Assembly (NCBI RefSeq): GCF_001424425.1
Contig: NZ_LMPT01000001.1
Span: forward strand, 61,291 to 125,290
From: Acidovorax sp. Leaf191
Lineage (GTDB): Bacteria > Pseudomonadota > Gammaproteobacteria > Burkholderiales > Burkholderiaceae_C
Reading direction: 5' to 3'
DNA: 64,000 bases
The notes under the pieces were generated by a model. It did not search any database. It saw nothing but the letters and a program-made list of their open reading frames with translations, and was not told the DNA's origin. The position numbers and the translations under genes were made by a program. Of this stretch, positions 9,347 to 18,493 are shown piece by piece; position 1 is the first letter of the stretch, and every line of letters starts with the position of its first letter.

Positions 9347-9784
9347 TTATTTCATGGCAAGGTCCTTTGCATAAAGTTGCAGGCTCCGCGTCTCCGTTGG
9401 GGACAGTCGGTGGCTAAGGCTTGCTAGTTCGCGCAGCAACTGAGCCACGTGGGCTGGCATAGTTCGGCTTACCCGTACGCCAATTCCTGCCCTGGCCTCG
9501 TCAGCAAGTTGGATGAGAATTCGCTGCTCCTCTGCGCTCGCTTTGAGCGCCTGACTCAGCGCCAACACTGTCGACTCCGGCGGTGGAAGGCGGCGACGAT
9601 TTTCGAGCTCGGATAAGGTTGAAGCGGCCACCCGTGCCTGAAAAGCAAGCGTCTTCTGGCTCATTCCTCGCGCCTGCCGAAGCTCCGCCAGAAGCCTTCC
9701 AAAGCTCAGCGGAGCGATGCGCGCACCATTCATACGCGATGGCAAATTTGCGGAGATGAACACCGAATTGTTTCTGACGGGCAT
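9347..9784 (-). CDS. XRE-family transcriptional regulator (145 aa)
   Basis: N-terminal lambda-repressor-type HTH: FGRLLAELRQARGMSQKTLA, then AASTLSELENRRRLPPPES (about residues 28-70). The C-terminal helical region includes SPTETRSLQLYAKDLA. It lies upstream of and co-directional with the tns operon, and divergent from the unknown gene at 9919. That position suggests it controls transposition and perhaps its own promoter, but this is inference. The ATG at 9784 is the first in frame. Confidence 0.85.
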   Translation of the reverse strand: MPVRNNSVFISANLPSRMNGARIAPLSFGRLLAELRQARGMSQKTLAFQARVAASTLSELENRRRLPPPESTVLALSQALKASAEEQRILIQLADEARAGIGVRVSRTMPAHVAQLLRELASLSHRLSPTETRSLQLYAKDLAMK

Positions 9785-9918
9785 GGGATAGACCTTAAGA
9801 GATTCGCCTGGTGCAGTCGATGCAATTCAGTTTGATATGCGTCGTGTTCAATTGTCTTGACAGGATTGGATTCCAAATCAAATTCTTGGCATCTCGACAA
9901 TCAATCCAATGCCCTCCT
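9785..9918. promoter_or_regulatory. Divergent promoter region with a dyad
   Basis: TTGACA at 9857-9862 is a consensus -35 for the rightward gene; 17 bp on is AAATTC, a poor -10. A near-dyad gattggattccaaatc spans 9864-9879 inside that spacer, a natural operator position for the adjacent XRE protein. No experiment supports this. Confidence 0.35.
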
Positions 9919-11031
9919 ATGAGTAGCAATTCAAGTCTTCATAAAAGACTACCCCTCGTGCGAGCGCGCTTTGGTGCGAGTCATTTCAAATCATTCCTGC
10001 TGGGCAACGACCACGTTCCAGGCGCGCATCAAGCGCGACAGGTGTTGGATTTGATGGAATCATTTTTGGGTCCCGAGTGCCTGGACGCTAGAACGTGGCG
10101 AAGTTGGTTTTCATCCAAGCCGCCGCGTCCAAGAACTGACGCCGTAGAAGCTCTTGACCGATGCGTATTCGCTATGAAGAGCGCCGCACAGCAGGGTGCA
10201 TGGGACCTGAACTTTTACAAAGAGATGATGACAGGAGGGCTTGTGCGGAAGCTGCTCGAGCCTACAAAAAGCCAGACACCAGAAAGCGTCATGAGTCTTC
10301 GAGCTGCAGCGTACTCACCGCTGAGCCACTGGCACCTGCACCTCGATGCGCTTGACGTTGCAACTCTCGCTGAGGGAAAGGAAGCACGAGAATGTATGGC
10401 CGTACTCCAGATAGCCCTAGCTCATCTGGCTGAGGTGCTGCACGAACAATGGAATGTGACGAACGGCAGGGTGTACACGACTCTTTCTTCTGATTTCGCG
10501 CTCTGTTGGGCAGAAAAGAGCGAGCAGGAAAAGACTGAAAGTCGACGCGCTCTGAGTGGTTTTAGGCCCCCGGTTTTTGACTGGTTCATGAATCGCCCTC
10601 CTCGCCCAATGTTCGACTCTGATCTGCATACGCCGGAATTCACGTCACGGCACGTCCATAAGACATTGCTATGTCTAATCGAGGACGTCGGATTTCTGCG
10701 TGCGGATCGACTGGAGGCTTGGACACTTGCCCTAGCGAGTTCCACACTGCTGCTGCGTGCGCAGATCCGAGTCGATCAACAAACGCTAGTTCCTTCAAAC
10801 CCATCTGACTACCTGTATGTGAGCTTACTTGAGCGAGTTCTGTTTCAGATAGAGGACGATGATGAAGAGACACTGGAGCTGCTGGAAGAGGTTCAAAGAA
10901 GGCAAAGCTATTCCTGGTCACCCTTTTCTATCGAAAAACTTTTTGAAGCCAGATCAGTCTATGAACACCAACTGCTGCTCCACGGGATACCAGTGAGGTC
11001 GGTAGAAACAATAATCAGCAGTCGGAATTGA
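9919..11031 (+). CDS. Protein of unknown function next to the tns operon (370 aa)
   Basis: I do not recognise the family. The ATG at 9919 (MSSNSSLHKRLPLVRARFG) is preferred to the upstream GTG at 9811 because the extra 36 residues look like translated promoter DNA. The protein is soluble, rich in Trp, Leu and Glu, largely helical, with an acidic patch (IEDDDEETLELLEE) near residue 310 and no signal peptide or membrane segment. It is divergent from the XRE gene and the first gene on the cargo side of the transposition module. Its base composition matches the tns genes rather than the GC-rich flank, so it probably travelled with them. Confidence 0.6.
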   Translation: MSSNSSLHKRLPLVRARFGASHFKSFLLGNDHVPGAHQARQVLDLMESFLGPECLDARTWRSWFSSKPPRPRTDAVEALDRCVFAMKSAAQQGAWDLNFYKEMMTGGLVRKLLEPTKSQTPESVMSLRAAAYSPLSHWHLHLDALDVATLAEGKEARECMAVLQIALAHLAEVLHEQWNVTNGRVYTTLSSDFALCWAEKSEQEKTESRRALSGFRPPVFDWFMNRPPRPMFDSDLHTPEFTSRHVHKTLLCLIEDVGFLRADRLEAWTLALASSTLLLRAQIRVDQQTLVPSNPSDYLYVSLLERVLFQIEDDDEETLELLEEVQRRQSYSWSPFSIEKLFEARSVYEHQLLLHGIPVRSVETIISSRN

Positions 11032-11292
11032 TCGCCACGCACAACACAAGGGCACCTCCAGTGCTGGCGTCTGTAACATGAATCCAGAAGCAAGCCCCCC
11101 GGGAGCGACGCTTTTTCGGTTACCCAGCGACGATTCTCGATGACGCATGCCGCTTAGTGGCTTCGGCAGGTTGCGCGAGTTTAGTCATCTGTGGCACGTC
11201 ATCAATCCGTCGGTCCCGATGCCTATCTGAATCCGGTTTGCAGATGCCTCTATCGTGGCTGACACATCGCCCCATGCAGGACTCCTACGGCT

Positions 11293-11874
11293 ATGCCACG
11301 CGGTCAAAGCTTCCCTTATCTCCCTGCGTCTACTCCCCGCAGCGCGGACGTCGTTCTGTACTTGGACCTCGATGGTGTTGTTCACCATGAGAAGGTGCTC
11401 TGGCATCCACGCAAAGGTATATACATGAGTCCGTATGAGGCTGCGGGACATTCTCTTTTCGAATGGGTGCCTATCTTGGAGTCGGTGCTCGAACCCTACC
11501 CGGCAGTTGCCTTGGTGCTGAGTAGCACCTGGTGCATTCGTCCCGGATACAGCGCTACCCTCAAGCGCCTTCCCGCCTCCCTGCGTAATCGGTTTATTGG
11601 TGGTACTTACCACAGGCGCGTGCATGGGGTAGACCCCTGGAACCTGTCCATGTTCCGCACTACACCCCGGGGTGTGCAAGTTCAAGAAGACGCGCTACGC
11701 CGGAAGCCTCGACTGTGGATAGCACTTGATGACGATCTGGAGGGGTGGCCCGAATCCTGTCGGCAAAACCTGGTCGCATGCGAAGGTACTACAGGCTTGT
11801 CCAACCCCGAGGTCCAACAGGAATTCAGGGAGAAGTTGCGCTGCAGCTTGGCGGCTTTGTCGGCCAAGTCATAG
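11293..11874 (+). CDS. HAD-fold protein of the Swiss-army-knife RNA-repair type (193 aa)
   Basis: HAD motif I is YLDLDGVVH (residues 23-31), with both aspartates. Motif II is LVLSSTWC near 75-82, and a late acidic motif IALDDDLEGW lies near 145. This pattern is that of the HAD domain found alone or fused in bacterial RNA-repair proteins. The stand-alone form is common on mobile elements and its substrate is unknown; phosphatase activity is plausible. No clear ribosome site precedes the ATG. Confidence 0.7.
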   Translation: MPRGQSFPYLPASTPRSADVVLYLDLDGVVHHEKVLWHPRKGIYMSPYEAAGHSLFEWVPILESVLEPYPAVALVLSSTWCIRPGYSATLKRLPASLRNRFIGGTYHRRVHGVDPWNLSMFRTTPRGVQVQEDALRRKPRLWIALDDDLEGWPESCRQNLVACEGTTGLSNPEVQQEFREKLRCSLAALSAKS

Positions 11875-12270
11875 TCTCTTGAAGCGACCAACTGGATGGG
11901 GCGAAGCGCTTCGACAGCAGGTTTCCAATCAGCACACTGCAACCAAGGCAGCCTTGCGCGCGATGCGTTTGTCGTCGGGGGCGAGTGTACTGATGGGAGG
12001 CGTGATCAAGGCGGCGTTCGGTTCGGACCCCTCGCGTATGCCAAAGTGGCGGCTCTTCGATGCATTGCTCCAAATGAGCAGCATCGCTCCTCAACGACTG
12101 GCTCTCGACTGAGCGAACTGCGTGGCTCCTTGCCAAAGGAGCGCGTATCGGAGAGCTCTGGGGTCGTCTTAGCGCGGCCGAGATGACTGCGATCGCTTGT
12201 CGCGGTTGCACCGGTTCAAGTACGATGAGACAATCGAACTTTACGAAATACACCAACTAATCAAAGCTAC
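11875..12270. other. 396-bp stretch with coding-like debris
   Basis: A plus-strand frame ending at 12112 reads RQQVSNQHTATKAALRAMRL and onward in protein-like composition but has no credible start and no family I recognise. It may be the C-terminal remnant of a lost gene. Nothing else is supported. Confidence 0.3.
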
Positions 12271-12571
12271 CATGATTGTGTTGAAGGCAACCCAAGACAA
12301 GGTCCTCGCGGTCTTGCAATCTGTCGCTGGCATCGTGGAACGCCGCCACACGCTCCCGATCTTGGCCAATGTGCTGATTCGTCGGACACCCCATTTCGAC
12401 GTTATGGAACTGGAGATGTGCCCGGCGGCTGTCGAATTGCCGGCTCGCCATAGCGCAGAGGTATTCACCCTGTTCTCCCGCCCCATTGCCAAGCTCAAGC
12501 AGGCCCTTGTATTGAACTTGCCCCGCACTTCCTATTTCAGCAGCAAGGTCAACGGCCGCAACGCGCCATAA
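12271..12571 (+). pseudogene. 5' fragment of dnaN (sliding clamp) joined to unrelated sequence
   Basis: Residues 1-40 from the ATG at 12271 (MIVLKATQDKVLAVLQSVAG, then IVERRHTLPILANVLIR) match the start of the DNA polymerase III beta clamp of Burkholderiales. The similarity stops at about 12390; the next 60 residues (TPHFDVMELEM ...) are not clamp sequence. The true dnaN encodes about 370 residues, so this cannot be a working clamp. It may be debris from recombination near an origin region, or a short decoy protein with the clamp N-terminus. Confidence 0.65.
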
Positions 12572-12592
12572 GGCGCCATTGATGAAGTCCCC

Positions 12593-13069
12593 ATGAAAAC
12601 AGCCTCGACAACATCAACCTCAACGACTCGCCACCACACAAACATCACCCCAAGCGCAGTTGCAAATCCGTCTCCCTACGCGTCTGCTGCTCAGACCAAG
12701 GACTTACTGGCGGGCAGCTTGGCTTTCCGGAAGGCCCGCTTGGAAGCCGATGACATGCTCAGCACAGACATGGCTGCCGATCTGGTTGGTACCACCCGAG
12801 TGACGATCAATGCGTGGATCGCCAAAGGACGGGCTATCGGATTGACCCAAACCCGGCGTGGATTCAAGCTCCCTAGTTGGCAGTTTGAACCCGTTCTCTG
12901 GGATGCCGTACCCAAGCTTTCAAAAGCCTTGGGAACCACCGAGGGTTGGGCGCTGCTCGCCTTCTTGGAGACGCCATCGGGCGCATTGGGCGGTCGAACA
13001 CCGCGTCAGGCCATAGAGCAAGGTCATTTGACCCGTGTTGTTGAAGTGGCGGGTGCTGAGGGCTATTGA
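12593..13069 (+). CDS. Xre/MbcA/ParS-type antitoxin of a RES system (158 aa)
   Basis: The region from about residue 45 carries an HTH (MLSTDMAADLVGTTRVTINA), followed by the C-terminal toxin-binding domain (LSKALGTTEGWALLAFLETP, then ALGGRTPRQAIEQG) typical of DUF2384 antitoxins paired with RES toxins. The Ser/Thr-rich first 40 residues may be disordered or indicate a later start. The stop lies 14 bp before the toxin ATG at 13084. Such antitoxins block the toxin active site and repress the operon. Confidence 0.85.
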   Translation: MKTASTTSTSTTRHHTNITPSAVANPSPYASAAQTKDLLAGSLAFRKARLEADDMLSTDMAADLVGTTRVTINAWIAKGRAIGLTQTRRGFKLPSWQFEPVLWDAVPKLSKALGTTEGWALLAFLETPSGALGGRTPRQAIEQGHLTRVVEVAGAEGY

Positions 13070-13083
13070 CCCCTCTATGCCCC

Positions 13084-13671
13084 ATGAAACTCGCAGATCT
13101 TCAGTACATCCCTCACCGCGATCTTCTAGCCCCTCAGCTTCTTTTCCGTGTTCAGCACTCCAGTGCCAGCCCTGGCACGGTGAAAATTGGGACACGGCTA
13201 CTCCTGTTGCCTCCATCGAATCTGCCTTCGGGGCGTTTTGATATTGCTGGCCAGCCAGTGGCCTACTTTGCAGAACGGCCTGAAACCGCACTCTATGAGG
13301 CCATCTGCCGTCGTGAAGCAGTCGGCATTTCGTATGCACTGATGGCCAAGCGCTCGCTGCTGAGCGTACAAACTACCGACAACCTTCCCCTTCTTGACCT
13401 GCGTCCGCATACTTCAAGTTGGCCGGTGCTTCATTCTCTGCGCTTTGACCAAACACAAGCCCTGGCGGCCGAAGCTCATGCGGCAGGCTTTCTCGGGATT
13501 GTCTACAAGTCGGCCCAGCAGTACCACAAAGACTGCTTCGCGCTGTGGGGGCAGGCTCTCACGGCACTGCGCCGGATGTCCATTGAAAGCCTGATTGAGT
13601 CAGGGTCAGGCAATTTGCATGTCGCTTTGGCAACCGCTTTGAATGGATCGCGGTTGCCGCTACTTCCGTAG
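13084..13671 (+). CDS. RES-domain toxin (NAD+-degrading, 195 aa)
   Basis: RES domain with the name-giving residues visible: R22 (LFRVQ), R51 (GRFD), E72 (TALYEA) and S143 (IVYKSAQQ). RES toxins are ADP-ribosyltransferase-like folds that deplete NAD+ when freed from their antitoxin. The ATG at 13084 is chosen over the TTG at 13066 because it opens directly into the domain and leaves a normal gap after the antitoxin. All candidate catalytic residues are present, so the toxin looks intact. Confidence 0.85.
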   Translation: MKLADLQYIPHRDLLAPQLLFRVQHSSASPGTVKIGTRLLLLPPSNLPSGRFDIAGQPVAYFAERPETALYEAICRREAVGISYALMAKRSLLSVQTTDNLPLLDLRPHTSSWPVLHSLRFDQTQALAAEAHAAGFLGIVYKSAQQYHKDCFALWGQALTALRRMSIESLIESGSGNLHVALATALNGSRLPLLP

Positions 13672-13800
13672 CGTAGATGCGGCGGGCTTCCAGCTGGCGA
13701 CGCTTCGTGCCTTGTCTGCAGCGGCTGCGGTCATCTGCTCCTCGTCGAAAGCATACTGTCGGCCGAACACCTACGGTGCAACTGCCTGCAAGGAGTCGAT

Positions 13801-14241
13801 ATGTCGATGGACCGTGCCAACTATCTCAGGGTGCCGGAAGACTTTCCAGTGGACGCAATGGTGTCTGCCGGTGCGGGCGCCCAGCCCAATATTGGTGGTG
13901 CCACTGCTTTGGCGATCCCACCATCACTCATCAAAGCGTTTGACATCCCTGCGGACCAGTGCTTGAAGCTGGAAGCAACCGTTGATGGTGAGATCGTGCT
14001 GACAAAAAGCAAGTATGTCCTTGGCGACATGGTTGCGCAGTGCGACCTGAAGGTATCACCTCCCATTGACTTGGCTCTTTGGGGGGACGCCCTGGGGGTG
14101 AAGAGATTCTTTGACTTCGGCGCTGGCCAAGCGAATGTCCAATATTCTGGACAATTTCAACCTAGGTGTCCAAGATTGCAGACATCTGATGTTCTGGCAC
14201 CGCGAGCACACATGGAAAGAAGCCGCCAGCCCTTCTCCTAG
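13801..14241 (+). pseudogene. Chimeric ORF: foreign 5' end fused to an AbrB/MazE-type antitoxin
   Basis: The first about 30 residues (MSMDRANYLRVPEDFPVDAM, then AGAQP) match the start of the gene at 36794, and the DNA match extends upstream into the ribosome site (gcaaggagtcgatatgtcgat). From residue 32 the sequence becomes a MazE/AbrB swapped-hairpin antitoxin (ATALAIPPSLIKAFDIPADQ) up to LALWGDA, after which it again leaves the family. No MazF/PemK toxin gene follows. Probably recombination debris, though the ORF is open with a good ribosome site and could be expressed. Confidence 0.6.
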
Positions 14242-14388
14242 ACAGGCTCTTTCGCTCCCATCGACTGAGCCCGACGATATCAGCCGCGTGGATGCTTTCG
14301 TCTGCGAGAACAGCGGCAACTGGTCTGTGGGGGGCAAACGTAGATTTTTCTGAGGCGTGAAATGGAGGTCGCCGTTTCCATTCACTTT

Positions 14389-14751
14389 CTAGTGCGTCGC
14401 AGCCATAACAAACGCCCAAAAGTCGTCACTTACGTCTGACGCTAGTTGAAGCCCTGCTTGTTTTAGCGCGGCAGCAATCCTACGGCGCTGAAAAGAGTCC
14501 TCGGTGGGCCCGCACCGCAATTCGTACACACGCCCAGAAAAGGTCCTGGCCTGCCGTGTTACTGGGTCAAAATGATCCAACGCAGACGTTGTGCGTACCG
14601 CCCCCGATGACAGCGCGACAACCAGAATTAGCTCACCCTCGCCAACGCGAACAAGCCTCCACACCGCAACCTGTATTAGCGGCTCTTCCCCTACCGATGG
14701 CGCAAGCCGCTTGCTGCTGACGAGAAATGGAATTTCGATCACTCGGTCCAT
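14389..14751 (-). CDS. Hypothetical protein (about 120 aa)
   Basis: Not recognised. The start at 14751 (MDRVIEIPFLVSSKRL) is chosen because the in-frame extension to 15006 is Ala/Cys-rich and unlike protein. The middle (RQARTFSGRVYELRCGP) resembles short hypothetical proteins often seen on Burkholderiales islands. The 348 bases between 14752 and 15099 hold nothing else I can support. Confidence 0.4.
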   Translation of the reverse strand: MDRVIEIPFLVSSKRLAPSVGEEPLIQVAVWRLVRVGEGELILVVALSSGAVRTTSALDHFDPVTRQARTFSGRVYELRCGPTEDSFQRRRIAAALKQAGLQLASDVSDDFWAFVMAATH

Positions 14752-15099
14752 TCTTTTTATGGAGGAGTCTGTTTGAACAGGGCAAATTCGCGTGCGAATA
14801 ACGCAAAGACGCTCTGGGAGCGCCCGCGTTTCTATCTTCTGTATGGGACGTATTGCGCAGTTTTGAACCTTTCGATGATTTTGCGACAAATGAACAAAGG
14901 TATCTTCTAGCCCACAGTCGGCTCTGCAGCGGGTGCTGCCGCTGGCAGCCGCAGGCGCTGCGGCAGCAATGGGGCCGACAGCGGTCGTCGCGGGACTGGA
15001 GCACATAGCTCAAGTCAATATGCCGTGCCTGCACGCTTACGTATTGGACAACGGGCTGGGAGTTGTTTGCAATTTCCAAGTCGTATCTCAGCTACTCGC

Positions 15100-15627
15100 T
15101 CAATTTTGAGTACCGCCGCGAGGTGGATGATGGCGGCAGCGCCAAGCCTCCTCCAAAAGCGGCACCAAGTTAAGAAATGTGACGGCCAGCAAGATAACTG
15201 CCAAGTGCATTGCAAGTAAGGGCTCGGTTTTCAGTTGTAAATTCCATGCTCCCGACCCGTCATACAATCCAGCCAGCAGCAAAATCGCGACCAGCGGCAG
15301 TAACTCCATGAAGCTGTGGATCATCTGTTCGAAAGGATTTATCTGTCGACGTTCGATGACAAAACGTAGCTCAAGCCAAGTTGTGAGCTCGTGCAAAAAA
15401 AACAGGAATGCCAGTAGCGCAAGCAGCCCTAAATTGATCTGCAGCAACATTGCGGCCAGTGCCCCAAGGCCGGTCTGTATGAACATAACCAAGTGGAAAG
15501 CCGATTCACGATAGCCGCTGGTCAGCTCGATCCGCGTGTGCCTATGGCACCACCAATCGATGAGTCCTGCAACTATCCAGAGGGGCAGAACTACGTACAT
15601 CAGCAATCCAAGTAAAAGGTCGTTCAT
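15100..15627 (-). CDS. Integral membrane protein of unknown function (175 aa)
   Basis: Four or five hydrophobic segments: LLLGLLMYVVLPLWIVAGLI (3-22), LVMFIQTGLGALAAMLLQIN (46-65), LGLLALLAFLFF, LLPLVAILLLAGL and LLAMHLAVILLAVTFL. His-rich polar stretches sit between them (CHRHT at 27-31, FEQMIHS, LHELT), a pattern that could bind metal. I do not recognise a family. It is isolated, with the next gene 234 bp upstream. Confidence 0.6.
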   Translation of the reverse strand: MNDLLLGLLMYVVLPLWIVAGLIDWWCHRHTRIELTSGYRESAFHLVMFIQTGLGALAAMLLQINLGLLALLAFLFFLHELTTWLELRFVIERRQINPFEQMIHSFMELLPLVAILLLAGLYDGSGAWNLQLKTEPLLAMHLAVILLAVTFLNLVPLLEEAWRCRHHPPRGGTQN

Positions 15628-15861
15628 GCTTTTGAGACTGTTTTAACCTGAACCGAACGAACTGGTCGCGCAAGATTTCTCGCTGCCGTAAACGCCACGT
15701 GAAGACAAGACGCGAGTATGTTGTGTGATCACAGCCAACACTGAAGTAGCGATACCGCGAGGCACAGGTGCAACTGCGTTGTGGATGCTCACCGCATAGC
15801 ATCCAGCTTTAGAGAAAGAATATGCAGCATGCGACGCTAGAGGGTCATCAGTAGTTATAGA

Positions 15862-17889
15862 TCAGGCGGCTTGCTCGACGTCGCAGTATGTTTCATTGAC
15901 CGTGTGCTGCGTCAACCAGTCGATGATGCGCGCTGCCGCGTCGGCTCTGCATGCGGGGGCGCCCTCCGCGAGAAAGGCGTGTCCTTCGTTGGGGTAGAGC
16001 ACCAGTTCGCCTGCGTTGTCCCCACTGCACATGAAGGTGACGAACAGTTCTTCGGACTGGCACTTCGGGCACCGCTCGTCTTCTTTTCCTTGCATGAACA
16101 GGGTGGGTGTCCTGGCGTTGCTGATGTGCTGCAGGGGCGACAGGCGGCGCGCCTTCTCGCGGTCAAAGCGGGGGGCGGTGGCCATGAAGAAGGGATCAGC
16201 GTAGTAACCCCCATCGGATGTCCCATAGTGTGTTTCGATGTTCCCCACGGGGGCCATGACGATGGCGGCCTTGAAGAGTTCGGTGTGGCCGATGGTCCAG
16301 GCGGTGAGGTAGCCGCCGTACGATTTGCCGCAGATGGCCAGGCGGTCGTCGCAGATGCCTTGGGCTTTCAGTAGTTCGACGGCTGCGAGATGCTGGGGCA
16401 TGTCGTACGTGCCCCAGTGCCCTTCCAGCTCGTGGCTGAAATCGTGGCCGAAGCTTGCGGAGCCGACGGCGTTGAGCGCAAGCACCGACCACCCTTGTGA
16501 GCACAGCACCTGCCAGTAAATGGACGTATCGAAATCGAGCAGCGCATAACTCGCGGGACCGCCGTGGATGTCGTTCAGCAGCGGAGCGCCGTCAAGTGCA
16601 CCCTCTGCCCTGATGAGCCAACCCTGGATCCGCTGGGTGCCGCCGTCGCTTCCTGGTACTTCGAACCATTTCGATTCCGCCTGGATCGCGGTGCGCTCCT
16701 TCCACCATGGATTGAGTTCGCTAACCTGGCGTAGGCTGTCAGCGCAGGTGTCTTTGCTGCAGACGTGAAGCTCTGAAGGCGCAGAGGGATGCTGCAGGGC
16801 CAGGGCATAGTGCTTATCGGTCCAGCCAAAGGCGCCCAGCTGGTGGTCCTTGGCGAGCAAGACGTCCATATGGCCATCCAGCGTGATGCGCGCGATCTCG
16901 TGGCGACCCTCGTGTGCACGCGCGAACACGATGCCATCCTCGCCGTCGGTCCAGTGGACGGAGTTGGGATCCGCCACTTCTACCTCGCCAAGCTGCCGGG
17001 TCTTGCCGGTAGTGGTGTCGAGCTGCCAAAGGCGCACTTCTGCGTCTCCCGCCAGGACAGAACCGGTGAACGCGATGTAGCGGCCAGACGGTGACCACAC
17101 CGGCTGCATGACATGGGTATGGGTTTCTGTCACGCGGGTGTGGTTGGCACCGTCCGGTCCACACACCCAGAGATCGGTGCCGTGCGCGAAGCGCCCTTCG
17201 CGGGTGCGGACATAGGCCAGTTGCTGCCCGTCGTGCGAAACGCCATGGGCCAGAACGTCAAAGGCGCCATCGGTCAGCTGCGTGATGTCGCCCGTGGAAA
17301 CGTCCACCTTGAACAGGTGGATTTCTCTGGCCAACAGGTAACCCACCCCGTCCGATTTGTACGGCAGCTTCCAGGCCAGCTCAGCCGGGCTGACAGCATG
17401 TGCGGCAGGTGCTGCATCTGGCGGTGGACGCCGCCCACGCAAGTTGGGGTCTACGCTGACTGTGGCGGTCACCAGCAGCGTTCGGCCGTCGGGGGTCCAG
17501 CGCAGGCTGGACACTTCGCCCTCAAAGTGGCCAAGGGTTTGTGCTTCTCCTCCGCTCATGGGCAACAGATAGATTTGCGCGCTGCCATAGCGGTCAGAAA
17601 TGAACGCGAGCGTGTTTCCGTCCGGAGCCCAGCAGGGCGAGTGGTCTTTACCAGTGCCATGGGTGATCTGAAGGACTTCGGAGTCTTCCAGTCCATACAT
17701 CCACAACTTGGACTGGTAGTCATTTTTCTCGCGGTCCACCGACTGAACCGCGCAGACCGCGCGTTGAAAGCGCGCCGTGCAGTGAAGTTCCGTAATCTTC
17801 ATGTGAAGGTAGAGATCATCCACCTTGAAGGGCGTGCGTGCAGGAGCGGACGCCGGGGAGGTGGTGGCCTGAGTGGTTTGTGTTGTCAT
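15862..17889 (-). CDS. S9-family prolyl oligopeptidase-like serine peptidase (675 aa)
   Basis: N-terminal beta-propeller made of TolB/PD40-like repeats (for example WAPDGNTLAFISDRYGSAQI) followed by an alpha/beta-hydrolase domain. The catalytic triad is readable: S523 (CGKSYGGY), D604 (GKEDERCP) and H637 (NEGHAF). This is the acylaminoacyl-peptidase/DPP layout, and length fits. The start is MTTQTTQATT at 17889; the longer frame to 18171 runs through a region with no family likeness and would overlap the next gene. No signal peptide, so probably cytoplasmic. It stands alone. Confidence 0.88.
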   Translation of the reverse strand: MTTQTTQATTSPASAPARTPFKVDDLYLHMKITELHCTARFQRAVCAVQSVDREKNDYQSKLWMYGLEDSEVLQITHGTGKDHSPCWAPDGNTLAFISDRYGSAQIYLLPMSGGEAQTLGHFEGEVSSLRWTPDGRTLLVTATVSVDPNLRGRRPPPDAAPAAHAVSPAELAWKLPYKSDGVGYLLAREIHLFKVDVSTGDITQLTDGAFDVLAHGVSHDGQQLAYVRTREGRFAHGTDLWVCGPDGANHTRVTETHTHVMQPVWSPSGRYIAFTGSVLAGDAEVRLWQLDTTTGKTRQLGEVEVADPNSVHWTDGEDGIVFARAHEGRHEIARITLDGHMDVLLAKDHQLGAFGWTDKHYALALQHPSAPSELHVCSKDTCADSLRQVSELNPWWKERTAIQAESKWFEVPGSDGGTQRIQGWLIRAEGALDGAPLLNDIHGGPASYALLDFDTSIYWQVLCSQGWSVLALNAVGSASFGHDFSHELEGHWGTYDMPQHLAAVELLKAQGICDDRLAICGKSYGGYLTAWTIGHTELFKAAIVMAPVGNIETHYGTSDGGYYADPFFMATAPRFDREKARRLSPLQHISNARTPTLFMQGKEDERCPKCQSEELFVTFMCSGDNAGELVLYPNEGHAFLAEGAPACRADAAARIIDWLTQHTVNETYCDVEQAA

Positions 17890-18145
17890 GGCATTGCAGT
17901 GGAAGTTGGCCCAAAAAGGTAAGCCTGCAAGCTGAGCCGGTCTGTAGGACTCTGTCCGAAGGAACGCAGATGGATGCAGCAACCTCTGCTTGCCACCAAG
18001 GCTGTTGGTTACCCCGTCCCGGCGCGCTCCTACAGCACCCGCACAGAGCGCCTCACAAGACAGTCCGGTGTAGGTTTCGACACTGACTTGACAACGTTCG
18101 GCACGACGTTGCGGGTTCAACCTTCGCATCCGCCAGGAGAAACAC

Positions 18146-18382
18146 ATGACTGAGAAAAAGCAACCGCCCAACTACAACCAATACGGCATGAAAGATGCCG
18201 ACGCCACGGTGGTAGACGTCTACGCCAACCGCCCAGGCGGCGAACAGCCCGTCATCGGCCCTATGGACCAGGTCACGGCATCCGGGCACCGGGTGGGCGC
18301 AATCGAGCAGCGGCCCGATCCGAAGCCGTCCTCACGCACCGGGCAAAAAGTGCTGGGCGAGGTGGACGACAAAAAACGGTAG
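18146..18382 (+). CDS. Small hydrophilic hypothetical protein (78 aa)
   Basis: AGGAGAA stands just before the ATG, a strong ribosome site. The product is polar and probably disordered (MTEKKQPPNYNQYGMKDADA ... GEVDDKKR) and unlike any family I can name. It is the first gene of a rightward stress cluster, 111 bp before the ferritin-like gene at 18494. Confidence 0.65.
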   Translation: MTEKKQPPNYNQYGMKDADATVVDVYANRPGGEQPVIGPMDQVTASGHRVGAIEQRPDPKPSSRTGQKVLGEVDDKKR

Positions 18383-18493
18383 CGCAGCTGCGGTGGCTGT
18401 AAAGCACTGTTACTTTCTTGAAGCGTGAAGTCCTACAGAAGTGGTCATTGCAGAACCTGAGAGTGGAAGACACCCCCACGAAAGGACTCTGCA

